Shown piece after piece: positions 11,571 through 23,892 of a stretch of 64,000 nt of DNA. Positions within the stretch are counted from its first letter, which is position 1, and every line of letters begins with the position of its first letter. A program made the position numbers and the translations under genes. Source of the stretch: Syncephalis fuscata (Eukaryota; Zoopagomycota; Zoopagomycetes; Zoopagales; Piptocephalidaceae); the NCBI GenBank assembly GCA_025786725.1, contig JAHLTZ010000008.1, forward strand, positions 558,001 to 622,000, read 5' to 3'. The notes below the pieces were generated by a model. The model saw nothing but the letters and a program-made list of their open reading frames with translations. It made no database searches and was not told where the DNA came from.

Positions 11571-12637
11571 TTATGGCTTGCGTCCAACGAATATGCCAAA
11601 TTTCCAATAAACACGATTAGTGACATTTTCTTCATGCAGGTTTTCAAGAACATAATTAAATCTTTCTTTTGTAACATTGCATGTAGACATAATTTTAGCA
11701 CTTATGCAGTTGACCAAACTAAGCAAAACAAACCAGCCCTGATGGCCCACTTGATCACACCATGCCCCGAGAGGAAACTCGATGTAGTGCTCAGTCTCTA
11801 GTTGTAAGCCAGCCTGTTGTATCATTTGTGGTATCTGCCATACTTTACTTAGATTAGCGCCACGGCTACGACACACAGTATCAATCCATGTAGTAACTTC
11901 CTGGCCCAATGGCCCAGCATTCATTAATTGACTGTTGGTTTCAACAAGCTCAATGGTACCACCGGAGGTGCAAACACGTGCTAGATCTTTGACAAGTACA
12001 GGCCAATAATCTTCTGGCACTGATGAGCATAATAGCCGCATATAAACGTAGTCGAATGTATTGTCCTCATACTTAATACCTATTATTATTTAAATGATTA
12101 ATGTACTGTTGCACTTATTGATTATAATTAAGCCTACCCTTGAGAGCATTCATAGTTTCAAACTTGACATTATTGGGAAGTTTTGCAAGAGATGGTGCGG
12201 GAGACATATCAATACAGCTTATTTCAGATTGGGAAAACTCCTCTGCCGTTTCCTATAAAATGCCATTTAGTAAGTTGTTAATTGTTTTAGAATGCTGTAA
12301 TAAACACAACCACTTACTGTAGCCCATATACCACTGCCACTGCCCACTTCAAATATTTTTTGTGGATTATTTAGCTTGCTCATGTAGTTGCCGTTGAGTA
12401 GATGTTTAAGCACATGGTGTTGTCCGTTTAACCTAAATAATCATAAAATAACAAATATTTATAAAATGTTATCTTGTTTGTTTTATACACGAATGCTTAC
12501 CTATTTGATTCAGTCTGGTCGTTAGCGTACGGATAAGGTGCATTTTTTTCACCATGAAAACGACGCCCCGCTTCATATACAAAAGATGAAGCTTCTGCTT
12601 GTTCTTGGCTGGATGTAGTGTTCTGTAGATATTCCAT
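11571..12637 (-). CDS. SAM-dependent methyltransferase, tandem copy B
   Basis: Paralogue of the gene at 9754, also 291 aa, with exons 12501-12637, 12318-12432, 12138-12252 and 11571-12079. Exon lengths equal those of copy A exactly. The first 14 codons encode identical residues, and the C-terminal exon is similar throughout. Motif I has drifted to IFEVGSGSGIWAT: the strand-end Asp becomes Glu and a loop Thr becomes Ser. The residues touching the adenosyl group may still work, but substrate or activity may have diverged. The frame is fully open, so this is not an obvious pseudogene. Confidence 0.83.
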
Positions 12638-13671
12638 ATTGCTAATAAATTATTTTACTAAATTTACGACTGTGAATAAGAATGATATGCACTTGAAAAT
12701 AACTAAAATAGCTGTACTGTTAGGTATAGCAAAGCTGTTGACAATTATTTCAAAGTAGAATGAATAAAAAAGCGATATTATAAATGTGAATAATGTTATT
12801 TTTATTACAACGATATGTATCTGTTTATATATAGTGAAAAAAGTTGTAGAAATACCCAGTATTTGTAACATAGTTTCACAATACTGGTAAATCATATGTA
12901 ATTAATACGCTATTACGTATCAATTACAACAAGTATCTGTAACATAAGAAGGCCCTATATTGTTCCAATTGTTTCAATAATAAATATATAGAGCAATATA
13001 GTATCACAAGCTGTGTCATTAATCCTAAAATTACTAAAAATATCATAAAACCATCCGACATAATTACTATGCGGGGTGCTAGCTATGTCATCAAGGCCTT
13101 AAGTCATATTCTTTTGCCCAACATTTTTGTTAAATCATGAAAATCACAATATAGTGAAAAAGTTTAGAAAGTTGGTTACGAAGAAACTGAGTATTTAAAC
13201 TTTAATGTCATTCACCATCTAATTCTATGTTCAATAAAAGGAAAGTTTAGTTTAATTACACGAATATTACTAAATTTAGTCATTTAATCCTTTCCTCTTC
13301 CTCAAATCACACTAAATAACTAATGAAGTGTTTGGTATTGTTTAATGTCAATAACATAAATAACCTGTTGCAGTTGTTGTTAAAATGCATGGCGTGCTTA
13401 TAATTGTATTAAATGTACAAGTTGCAGTATTTTAATATGTGATATAATTCAAGTAATTAAATGACATACAACAGCTATCGACAATTCTATTATTGCTACT
13501 GTTATAATGAAGTAGCCTATTTGAAACTATTATTATCATTTAATATTATACCATTAACAGTATCATAGCTTCTACCACAAGTTCAAGAATGTAACAATGT
13601 AATAAATGGCAATAATAACAGTATATTAAAACAACAAACATATAAAACATATAAAACAAATCATCTAATAC
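12638..13671. other. intergenic region upstream of methyltransferase B
   Basis: Contains the promoter side of copy B, sequence paralogous to 10900-11110, and the dispersed repeat copy at 13195-13435. No convincing coding frame; the 81-codon frame at 12650-12895 is low-complexity hydrophobic AT-rich translation. Confidence 0.5.
13195..13435 (+). repeat. dispersed non-coding repeat, copy 2
   Basis: The longest recognisable copy. It shares with the 38-kb copy the blocks TTAAACTTTAAT, ATGTTCAATA, TAAATTTAG, AAATCACACTAAATAACTAA, GTTTAATGTCAAT, TTAAAATG and GTATTAAATGTA in the same order, and with the 11.3-kb copy the middle part. No coding potential, no clear termini. Confidence 0.55.
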
Positions 13672-15902
13672 CTAAAAGCCAAATACAATTGAATAGTTGC
13701 CGTTAACACTGGCACTATGACCTGCATCAGATTTGTATAAAACGCCTAAGGATTCTTGTAAAAAGTGGATTCTATCAGAGTGCGTGGTAGATATGCTATT
13801 GGCAGTATCTTTATAACTGTTTTTTCTTGTACCGATTACAGGCGATTTTAATACACGACTACTAGGCAGTGCACTGCAATCATCAATATCAACGGATATG
13901 TGGCTGGCAATAGAGGAAAACCGACGCAGTTTGACATTACGGCGATGCAGCTGCTCAAATGGTGCTGCAGCCAATGCAATTACACGACGAATTGCGCTCT
14001 GCTCTAATAAATTGTTTACTGTCCAGCCTAATATAGTCATTTTTACTTCGTTTGGTAAATCGCTAATTACTCTGCCGTGTGAACCAGCGTTATTCATAGG
14101 ACGAGCCGATAGAATGATGCGTGAACGCACTAACAGCTCTATAGCTGCCTTTCTTCGGCATCGATCTTGCCAGAAATTACGCGCTACACTGGCTTGTACC
14201 ATTTCGTAGACAGGAATCCACTCGGAAAATTCAAAGTCAAGACGAATAGATTTGAGCGTCGTATTACGCGTATGTAAAGTGTTAGCAAGATGGCAATGCC
14301 CATCTCGTTTAATGCCACGATTCTGAACAAGCGAGAGATGTTGCAAAGCGCGATTACGCGTTAAAGCAGCAGCCAAATGCTCGGCGCCTACATCTGTTAA
14401 TTGGTTATTGCTAAGCGAGAAATGCTCGAGCGAAGCGTTGTAGCAAGTGCATCGGCTAATGCTTTACAGCCTTCATCGCCAACAAGATTAAATGTCAATT
14501 GTAGGCCACGTAGCGTATTATTTACACGTAATGCATTGCTAAGCATCTGAGCACCAACATCGCTAATGCTATTAAATTCCAACTGAAGATAGCGCAGTGA
14601 GCGATTTTTAGTAAGTGCATTGGCTATAGCACCCGTTCCTTGGTCACCTAGATTGTTCCTTGGCATGTGAAGATGCGTAAGTGAAGTATTGGTTAATAAT
14701 GCGCGTGCAATGGCTTTGCCTCCATCAAAACCAATATCATTGAGTTCGAGAGATAATCGAGCAAGCTTAAGTGTTGGATCAGCTAACACATGTGCCATAG
14801 CTTCAGCACCGGCTGGACCGCCTTGATTACTGGCCGCGTTAAGCCAGCGTAACGTTCGTTTAGTTGCCACTAATCGTGCCAGCAATTTCATTCCTTCTGG
14901 ACCCAGTGAAGTATCACGTAGATCAAGTCGGATCAATGGCATAACAAAACTTAGCGATGAAATGGGAGACAGTGTTTTGTATTGTAAGTTCCCTTTGCCT
15001 GTCTGTTTTATTTGCTTAGACTTGGTTGTATTGTGACCAAATGAAGCAAAATAGTGTGTCTTTTGGTGGGATTGCATTAATAATGCAGCCATTCCTTGAG
15101 CTCCAATAGGGTTGCGTGCCAAATTCAAGCTTTGTAATCGTCCTATTTTACCCAGCTTATGATATAATCTGTGAATATCATGAGCGGTAAGTGCATTTTC
15201 CGACAAATCCAAATGCTGAAGTGTGCTGTTGTGCTTCAGTGATTTTGCTAAAATGCGTGCACCGTTAGATGACATAGATATGTTGCGCAGTGTAAGTTTT
15301 CGCACATTGCAAATGGGTGTGCGTAGTAGTTGGGCCACCAGACCAATTTCCTCCGGTGACATATAAATGTTAGTATGGGTAATTTGCGTTAAATAAGTGC
15401 AGCCACCATTGGGGAACGATAAAGCTAGTCCTTGAATTAAACTGTCGATGTCATGTGTTGTTAATTGCGACCAGTCGCCTTTTCGAATAGCACGTAGCGT
15501 TTCTGTATCACGTGCCGTTTGTTCTACCAAACGGGCCCCTTCACCTTTCAATTGAAGCGTTGCGTAGGCAGGGGATGTGGCCAGATAATTGGCTGCCTGT
15601 ACGGCCACTTTTGTCGTGCCGCCGTTATCGTTGCCAATGGTCGTCGCTGCAGGGGCTGTCGATACTAAGGCATACTGAACTTGCTTATTAGTATCACTTC
15701 GAGAACGCGGATGATGACGACCAAAGGATGACTTTGTTTTATGCTTATTAGTAGTTGATGAGCTTGCCGATGATGCATGTGAGCGATGTTGCCACGTCCG
15801 AAGCCACGAAAGCTTGGACGTGTCTGTATTTTCTTTCTTAAGCGCAGGCCATGTAACAAAGGTCGGCAAAGGCACGCCCAGACTAGTCGATTCACTATAC
15901 AT
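13672..15902 (-). CDS. leucine-rich repeat protein (RNase-inhibitor type)
   Basis: Protein of ~735 aa with a long series of 28-29-residue LRRs of the ribonuclease-inhibitor class. Units read like LRGLQLTFNLVGDEGCKALA and LTHLHMPRNNLGDQGTGAIA, as in NLRC3-like scaffolds but with no NACHT domain. Residues 1-~130 are Ser/Thr-rich and unstructured. The final ~130 residues after the LRRs are unlike LRRs and unrecognised. The frame is interrupted near 14438. The upstream frame runs 14397-15902 and the downstream frame 13672 to ~14440, and LRR periodicity continues straight across (ASLEHFSLSNNQLTDVGAEH). One missing A in ACAA[A]CGC would restore it. This is a probable sequencing error or a very young lesion. 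Likely a cytosolic scaffold; partner unknown. Confidence 0.75.
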
Positions 15903-17219
15903 AGTGGCTTAATGGTATCTGTGTATTCTTACTGCCGCTTTTGTAGCTGATGCTCAAAATGGCAGCTGTTGGCACGGCAACTATAGTACTTTAAGCAGTC
16001 GTAGTGGGGATAGCAAAGATATCAATAATAACAATAATAGTAAAAGTAATAATAAGTTGCTTTACAGGGGGATAGATAGACTGTTATGTTGATAATAAAG
16101 CTAATCGAAAGTGTTAAAAAAGAACGACTTTTTGAAAAAGTTGTCAGTAAAATAGAATACGTTTTAATTGGTTCAAGTATGCAAATAGCAGCGACAGCAG
16201 TAAAGCATAAACAGGTTAAGTTGACTGCTTAACCATATACTCACGTACAGCGATTCAGGCCGTAGACTATTTGAACGAGTAAATAATTGGAAAGAGTGAA
16301 GTACTCTGAATAATAAGCAAAAGTGCCCACATTTAAATCCTTTCAAATTCACATCCCGAGTGTAACTAGAGATCGCCGAGACGTTCTAAATAGACGTGCA
16401 GCGGAACACGTTCTCCGTGCTACTACATTGGGATTGTTTTATTAAAGAAAAAGCCAAAGGTAGTAAGGCCATATGCTTTTGCACCATTCTGCTGGCCCAA
16501 CCATCTAAATAAAGCTAAGGGCCGTAAATTGTAAATTAATTAATGGTTAGGATTGAAGTATTTTAAATTATACTAATATACAAGCGCCCAAGCCATCGTT
16601 ACATTAATAATATTATTGTTGTGACGCTATTTTCAACCCGTATCGAGATTAATCAGCCGCACCAAATCTCTAAATCCATTTATCCGAGCTGATAAAATCG
16701 ATCTATCGGAACAGATCCCGGTTGCTGAATCTAATGACATCACTTGAATGTAAGCTATTCGATTATTTTGAGTTTCCACGTTTTAAAACAGAATTTGCAT
16801 TAGTAAAATAGGTATAATAACTGTGTACAAATATATGTATAAATTATAGCATATCAAATAGATTACTAAATAATACAATTGACCATTTACTCGTATTTTA
16901 TTAGCTTAGTTTATATTAATAATTAATAAGCTATATTTAACATTGTAGCCGTAAGTAATTAAGCAGTAGTAATAATATTTTCCATATGTATATCGTTAAA
17001 ATAAAGTCATAGCAAGTAAAAGTCTAAATGTGCAACTGGTGAACAGTATGGTAGAAATTGACTGAATTGGTGTGTGAATATATATATAATTAAAAACTAT
17101 CAAAATGGAAAACTGCCAGACTGGAACACACTGAGGTTGGTGGACTCGCCCACCACTGCGATAGAAAACCTCCTCTCAATCCAATCGGCTATCTGTTTCC
17201 TTCTCGGAATTAGTTCATC
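15903..17219. other. intergenic region with divergent promoters
   Basis: Separates the LRR gene (minus) from the eS25 gene (plus). 15960-16480 is moderately GC-rich and could contain the LRR promoter and 5' leader. 16540-17090 is AT-rich. No tRNA, snRNA or protein frame was recognised. Confidence 0.5.
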
Positions 17220-18099
17220 ATGGTGAGTATACATGCAGCAGCATAATGATAATGAAAGACAAAAGAAACGACAGACAGATAGATGGATGAATGGATAGAT
17301 GGATGGATGGATAGATGGATGGATGAATAGAAAGTCAAGTAGGATGCATGCTGTTGAATGAAGATGACTATGCATTACAAGATATCGCTACTAGTTCAAT
17401 AATAAGAAAAGAGAGAAATATGCACACAACATGTAATATAGTATCCGTCGCGTAACTATTAAACAAGTGTATGCTAGATTTTCTAGTTACTACTGCAGTT
17501 GCTATGAATACTATTTATATATTATTAAGGAATCTATTATAGATGTACAATATTTATATAACAATAGCCCAGTCAACACTGGGTCGATTCATTGCACGTC
17601 TACAGTCATCCATTTGTCTGTCGTTGTCTATATTATTGCTGCAATATTTTATATTTATTTTAGCTAAACAACTATTGTTTTGTTACAGGCTCCTGCAGCA
17701 GTCAAATCTAGCGGCGGTAAAAATAAGAAGAAGAAGTGGTCCAAGGGAAAGGTCAAGGACAAGTCTAACAATGCTGTTGTCTTCGACCAGGCCATCCTCG
17801 ACAAATTGTTGAAGGAAGCACCAACCTATCGTTTGATTACCCCATCCGTGTTGGTCGACCGTCTTCGCATCTCCGGCTCTTTGGCTCGTGCTGCTTTGAG
17901 CGAGCTTGCCGAGAAAGGACAAATCCGTCTTGTCTCCAAGCACAACTCGCAGATGATCTACAGTAAGTTGAGAGGCAACTATGCCGTAGTAATGATATAA
18001 ATAACGAACATATACTGATTATTACTATTACTTTTTACGTATTACTTAATAGCTCGTGCCACTGCCGCTTTGGCTGCCGAGGAGGAAGCCGCCGCCTAA
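17220..18099 (+). CDS. RPS25: 40S ribosomal protein eS25
   Basis: Small-subunit ribosomal protein eS25 of 107 aa. Exons: 17220-17222 (only the ATG), 17689-17962 and 18053-18099, all in phase. The product begins [18 protein letters not shown] and contains the conserved winged-helix core ([36 protein letters not shown]). An initiator-only first exon followed by a long first intron (466 bp, against 45-70 bp elsewhere) is common in ribosomal protein genes and often holds regulatory elements. The intron contains a GATG/GATA-type tandem repeat. Confidence 0.95.
17277..17333 (+). repeat. tetranucleotide microsatellite in eS25 intron 1
   Basis: Imperfect tandem array of GATG/GATA units (ATGGATGGATGG, AGATAGATGG) inside the long first intron of the eS25 gene. 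Purely simple-sequence; the antisense frame over it is an artefact. Confidence 0.85.
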
Positions 18100-18515
18100 A
18101 TGGCAGTGGTGATATTGTAGTTGCTGCCTATTCATCTTTTTGTTTTTCCATTTATATGATAAACAAATAGCACACATGCAAACACATTTCTTTATTTTAA
18201 TTACTTTTTAATCATGTTATGTGCACCGCATCAATATACATTGTCATGGAAATAACCAATCATTATACTTTTAATTATTTATAACATAATATAATATGAA
18301 TATATCTGAAATGATGTCATATCCGTAACTGTAACTGCCACAAGTATACACACGTGACCTGTGGATACTTGTGACGCACAATAGATGTCCTTTGAACAGA
18401 CCGATATCAATTCAATCTCTTTTTCTTCATTGCACTCATTGCACTGCCTGCTTACTCTGCCCCCTGCAACCAACAGCAGCACGTTTCTGTTTAGTGGCAC
18501 TGTGCTGTCTCTTGA

Positions 18516-18516
<1 letters not shown>

Positions 18517-18546
<30 letters not shown>
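18517..18546 (+). repeat. (AGT)10 microsatellite
   Basis: Ten perfect AGT units in the spacer between eS25 and CYK3. The runs of Ser or Val in overlapping translations are artefacts of this repeat. Confidence 0.9.
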
Positions 18547-18548
<2 letters not shown>

Positions 18549-18732
18549 CATTCAGTGTTACTTGGATGCAAATACCATAGCAATAACAACAAAGCGATAG
18601 CATTAGTAGCACCAGTCATAGCCATACGTCGGAATAGCACTGGTTGAAAGGCTTTCAACTTTACTCGTCACTATTGGTGACAATTTACTTATATGAATTG
18701 GAATTGTCTGTCTATAGCTTGTATATCGTAAA

Positions 18733-21700
18733 ATGACAAGTAGTCAGATGCATGTTGTTCGAGCGCTTTACTATTTTCCCGGTGACCAACCAGGAGACTT
18801 GCTCTTTGAAGAAGGTAAAAATAACTATTCAACTATATAAATACTGTTACTAATAGGCAGTACTTTTAAATAGGCGATGTTATCGATGTTTATGAAATGG
18901 GTAAGCAGGCTATATATATATATATATATATTAATTTTATATTGTAAATGCGATATTTAGACAACGAGAACTGGTGGGAGGGCAAATCAAGACGAACTGG
19001 TGAATATGGCGCATTTCCATCGACTTTGGTAGAAGTTATGTAAGCTATTAATCATAATAAATATGTCATTCATAGTTATTCACTAATATAACAATGAATA
19101 GTAATATTGGTGTGGCACCTCCTCCAATAATGGTAACAGTAACGGTAATGGACAGTCTTCTGACACCAAAGTCAAATACCATTACCATCACGTCCCATGG
19201 GTAAAGGGCCCACCAATATTGTTCAATTTGTAGCCAGCGATACAAATACTGCATCTAATAACAATAGAGTGAATATGCATTCTACACAACAACACTCACA
19301 TACAACGGGTCCACCAAGTCTAGATGATAATCCAAGATTTGAAGCAAATATTCAAGACGACTTACTTCAATTGATGCAAGAGGCAGCCATGGAAGCGGAA
19401 GGACTTATTGACCGACCATTACCACCACCACCATCATCTCAATTAGCAGCATCTATCTCGTCGAAAACTTCGCGTTCAGATCGACCATTACCTAATTGCC
19501 AAATGCTGCAGTAGGAAGAGAATTGGCATCGGTTGTACAGCAACAACAGCCTATTTACAACGTACACCAGCCATTGTCGGTTGTTGATACCATCTCACCG
19601 GATGATAGCGTTTCTATGGTTGGTCATCGACTCGCCTTTCCACCGATGATGCACAACTTGCCTCGACTACCTGAGACACCTGAATTGACACCGCCACCAC
19701 GACTACCAATAATTAACCAGTTAAATACAAAGCGATTATCGTTACCGCTGTTATAACGACTACATCTCATGTCCATGGCATATCTAGCATGGCACCCTCA
19801 TCTACACCTCAGTATCCACCGCAATCAATGCCTTCACCAAGAATGATGCCAGAACCACAAATATGGAGATTTGATCAACTTAAAGATGCGGTACCTACCT
19901 CCATGCCCGCTATTAGTACAATGCAGCCCGCATCACATCAACATCGCCATTCTATGTCGGCAAGTGGCCCGTCTATGAGTGGGCTAGCATCGCCTACATC
20001 GCCTAATTCAGCACGTCCTTTACCACAACCACCTAAAAAAGAACGACACTATTCATTACCCAATAGCAACATTAACCTTATGAATAATATGAATAATAAT
20101 AACAACCATGTATTAGATAAACCACCTGTATTATTACCTAAACCACCAAAATCGGTTATTAGTTCGGTTATTGGTCTGCCGCGGGTCGGTGGACATGCTC
20201 CAACATCGAATAATATGAATCGAGATGGACCACCTAAATTCTCTAATCGACCCGCTTATGGCTCACCACTTGTATCATCGGGTGCCATGACTGCGATGCC
20301 TACCATACCTCATGCATCAGGTCCAGGTAGCTTTGTATTGACACAAGCAGAAATGGCCGAGTTGAATCATCCAGCGCCACCCTCTGTTCTAGGCAATTCT
20401 TCGGCACTGTTAGGCAATGCATCAATGAACAATAGTATTCCATTGCATATTCCTGGACAAGTGTCATACACAGGCAAAGATAATTCGGTACAACTGCTAA
20501 AGTAGGTTATTGATAACAAGAATAATTAGATGCGTTATTAATGATGAGTACATTAAATAGTGAATGTGTTAATGTTCGTGATATGACTGGAGATGGCATC
20601 GATTTTAGTGGTAAGTTAATTAACATTATTAATAGATGATTTGTAACTTGTAATAAATTATCTATTTATTTGTTTATTGTATAATAGGAACGGATTTGGG
20701 TGCAGTCGATAAATACGTTAGAAATATTCAACATATGAGTAATTCAATTACGCCTGATGTATTGACCATGAAGTTTTTGGCTCGACCCTTTCGTACGGAT
20801 TTGCAACGTGTAAGAGCGATTTTCATTTGGATGGCCGAGAATATTGTTTACTTGAAACTGGCCAGTGATGGTGAAGGCGGAGGAGAGAAACGACGTCCAC
20901 GGGCTGGTATTTCTGCCACCGAGGATCCAATGCCGTCAGTTAGGCCGGATCTAGAAACGGCAGAATCAACTTTAAAGGATCGATGCTGTTCCAATGATGG
21001 ATTTGCTCTATTATTCCATAAATTGGCCAGTACAGCTGGCATCCATAGTGGTATTGTTAGAGGCTATCTTAAAAGTAGGCTATTTAATGATAATATAAGC
21101 AACAGTTATTAATACCGATGATGGCTGTAGATCCTAAAGACGAGCTTGATTCTAATCGTTTGCCTGCACCAAATCATTCCTGGAATGTTGGTAAGGATTA
21201 TTCATTTTATTTTAATTAACTTTTAACATAATATTATAATAGTAAGAATTGACGGTGAATATCGCTTTATTGATATTTCACTGGCTGTTCCTTCACATCC
21301 ATGGAATATACCAAAAGATGGTATTCAATATCATTATTTCCTTACACCGCCCAATGAAATTGCCTATACACACTTCCCGGCCGATCCAACCTATCAATAT
21401 TTACAGCCACCTATATCATCAGCACTATTCCGTGCTTTACCTTTTGTTAAAGGCGCCTATTTTGATCACGATGTTGATTTGTTCCGATTCACGCATAATC
21501 AGATTGAATTACGCGATCAAGAATCGGCTCAAGTAGCATTTGGACTAGCTGATGGTGCACGTTGCTTTGCCGAAGTTGAACTTATTGGCACTCAGGCCAA
21601 AACACGTACACTTACTCAATGCTTTGCACGTGATGGTCGACGATATGCTCGTGTTCTCGTACGACTTAAAGGCAATCCAGTACGTGGATTTCTAAAGGTT

Positions 21701-22168
21701 TACGTTGGACCACCTGATTTTGTAAGTAGTATTCTATGTTTACAAGAACCTATTATTGACTTGTTTATTTAGTCGATCCAAGACAAGCTAGGTACGACGA
21801 ATTTGCCACTGGCATTTGTTATTCGAGTACAACATCGTGGCCAGTATGATCCACCAGACTTTGTCCAACTCTTCCCTACCGTGCATGAGTTCTATATACG
21901 CGAGCCATTGGACATGGAGCTATCTAACGGGAAAACATATACGTTCCGCGTACAAGCTGTCAGCGATCATCAGCATAAAAAGCTATCGTTACGTGCTCCA
22001 TCGACGAAAGAACACAACTTTGCCTACTATCCCAACGATCAAGGTTATGTACTGTCCATTACTATTAAAGAAGGCGGTACTTGGTCGCTCATCTATCACA
22101 CGGAGAAGGATGGCAAACCAACTATTGCGCAGTATCAATGCAAAGATGGACCAAAACCGAAAAAGTAA
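18733..22168 (+). CDS. CYK3: cytokinesis protein 3 (SH3-transglutaminase-like)
   Basis: Cyk3-family regulator of septum formation at the division site. An N-terminal SH3 domain (ALYYFPGDQPGDLLFEEGD ... WWEG ... GEYGAFPSTLVEV, residues ~10-63) is followed by a long Pro/Ser-rich linker and a transglutaminase-like core with C-terminal beta domains. Exons: 18733-18814, 18874-18900, 18961-19039, 19102-20501, 20561-20610, 20688-21074, 21131-21190, 21243-21721 and 21773-22168; phases agree outside the linker. The catalytic-like His is in PNHSWNV and the Asp in YRFID. The Cys region reads RCCSNDGFA, two residues longer than the usual C-x-G-Y/F-A, so activity is doubtful, as for other Cyk3 proteins. 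The linker exon needs four one-base insertions (near 19122, 19170, 19496 and 19740) to stay open, most likely sequence errors. Confidence 0.85.
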
Positions 22169-22267
22169 CTATATATAAGTGTGCTATCATTAATAAATAA
22201 ACAAACCATTGACAGTAAATAGCTTTAACTAGTTTATTACACTATGCAATTACAGCGATTGTTGTAT

Positions 22268-23892
22268 TTAACTTTGTTGTATACTATATCCAATAGCTGT
22301 AGAAGGAATTGAAATATCAGATAAACATGGAAATCCCATACATTGACCCGATGGTGTATAGATAAGATCTGTTAAAAGCCATATAACACCACCTAGTCCC
22401 TCCCACACAGACCATGGCCGATCAGGCACTCGGAATTGTCCTGCTTGTGTTAGTTGTTCCCAATTGGCACACACTTGAACCAATTCTTTGACACGTGCCG
22501 CGTAATCTACTTTTGATGTCATTCTATACAAGATCGCTTGTAGATAAGCATTGCCAGAAACACCATGGCAAAGACCTGCTCGAGTTTATACGGCAATATT
22601 GTTAGGAGATCGACCGATACTATAGATAGATGTAAAGATGATCCCCCTTCCCCTTCTTTCTTCCCTACTTCCACTTACCAACTCCTTTATGGCCAATACC
22701 GGCATACCAAGCAGTCTCGGCTGCATACCCGGCTACTTCAAGTAGCGACGATCTTCAAATACATTATAAGCTTTAACGGCACAAATAAAAACACCTAATA
22801 AATAGTGTTATTAATAAATGTTTTATTACTGATGGGTAGTTGTAATGACTTACCTGGTGCACCATGACAAAACTGTACCAAATCCATACGGCCAAAAGCC
22901 AGCGCACACTATGACTATCACTCTTCGGTGTATCGATGCTTGATGGCCAATTAAATAAATTGGCCTGTTCAGTAGTCGTTGTTGGTTCAATAGGTGATTT
23001 AGTAGCGAATAATAGGAAATTAATGGCAGCTTTTAATTCGGCCGTATATTTACGAGCTCGTTCGGGCCATAGCATTAACACGGTAAGTATGCCGGCCATG
23101 CCATGAGCTGCGCCCAAATAAACCTTCTTGTGCCACTGCCATAATAGCGGTGTTTTACGGGTCATTTTTAAATCTTTTGCCGTTTGTCGACCATCTTTTA
23201 GTATCGCTTCATAAGTAGTATCGATAAGCGGGTCTATATGACTTAGCAGTTCTTTAAGTTTATTGGTTGTAGTTGGATCGGCTACTAATTTGCTTTGCAC
23301 GTAGCCTAATGCGTACAAGTAGCCAGCTCTGCCATATAATAACTCAGATGGTGTATCTGACATATTAGTGGCCACCGAAAACGATAGCAATAATTGTAGC
23401 TGTTTGGCCGCTTCATCAGCTCGTTCTTGGCGCTGATAGACTAAGTGGCGCATGATCAGCTGATCCAGTTTGCGGTTGCTACAATGACCTACCTACTGCG
23501 GCCACTGCTCGTATACCAATTTCCGTACACAAAAAGCCGCAATGACGTAATTCTTTAACCGAGGGACGGGTGGCATCCATCCAACGACAAGCAACATCAA
23601 TATACGCGCCGGCCAACTCAAGCGCGGATCGAGCTGGCTTTTGCGGTAGTGCCACTTTGAAACTGGCATCCAACTCGTGAATATGCAAAAATAACTGAGC
23701 AAGTCCTGCCATGCCTAATTTGATGAACATTATTCACAAAACAGTTCTAGGCTCTGACCGGTAAATCAACGACTAGTCTTGCTTACCAGTATAAACATCG
23801 ACATGCCGATCTTGTTCATTAGGCGGTGACTCTGCAAGCAATCGATGACAACACGTTTGCAAAGTCGTTATCAGTTCCGATTTATTGTCCAT
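22268..23892 (-). CDS. LanC-like (LANCL) protein
   Basis: Eukaryotic LanC-like protein: an alpha/alpha-barrel zinc protein related to lantibiotic cyclases, reported in animals to add glutathione to dehydroamino acids. Exons: 23787-23892, 22854-23714, 22679-22794 and 22268-22575. Zinc-site motifs are present in order: GAAHGMAG, FCHGAPG (first Cys ligand), and GLCHGVSGNAYLQA (Cys-His ligands). The C-terminal WSVWEGLGG, FPCLSD is also family-typical. Three breaks occur: a duplicated GTAG at ~23490-23497 shifts the frame, and single bases appear missing at ~22895 (T run) and ~22738 (A run). Because all motifs survive, sequence error is likelier than decay, but the GTAG duplication is not a homopolymer event. 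No lantibiotic precursor or LanB/LanM neighbour exists. Confidence 0.8.

Noticed and set aside
17100-17375. 91-codon minus-strand frame with IHPS repeats
   Set aside because: It is the translation of the GATG microsatellite in the eS25 intron and overlaps the eS25 start.
22268-23892. LanC-like gene as part of a lantibiotic-type peptide cluster
   Set aside because: No precursor peptide, LanB/LanM dehydratase, protease or transporter is nearby, and gene structure with introns is eukaryotic LANCL.
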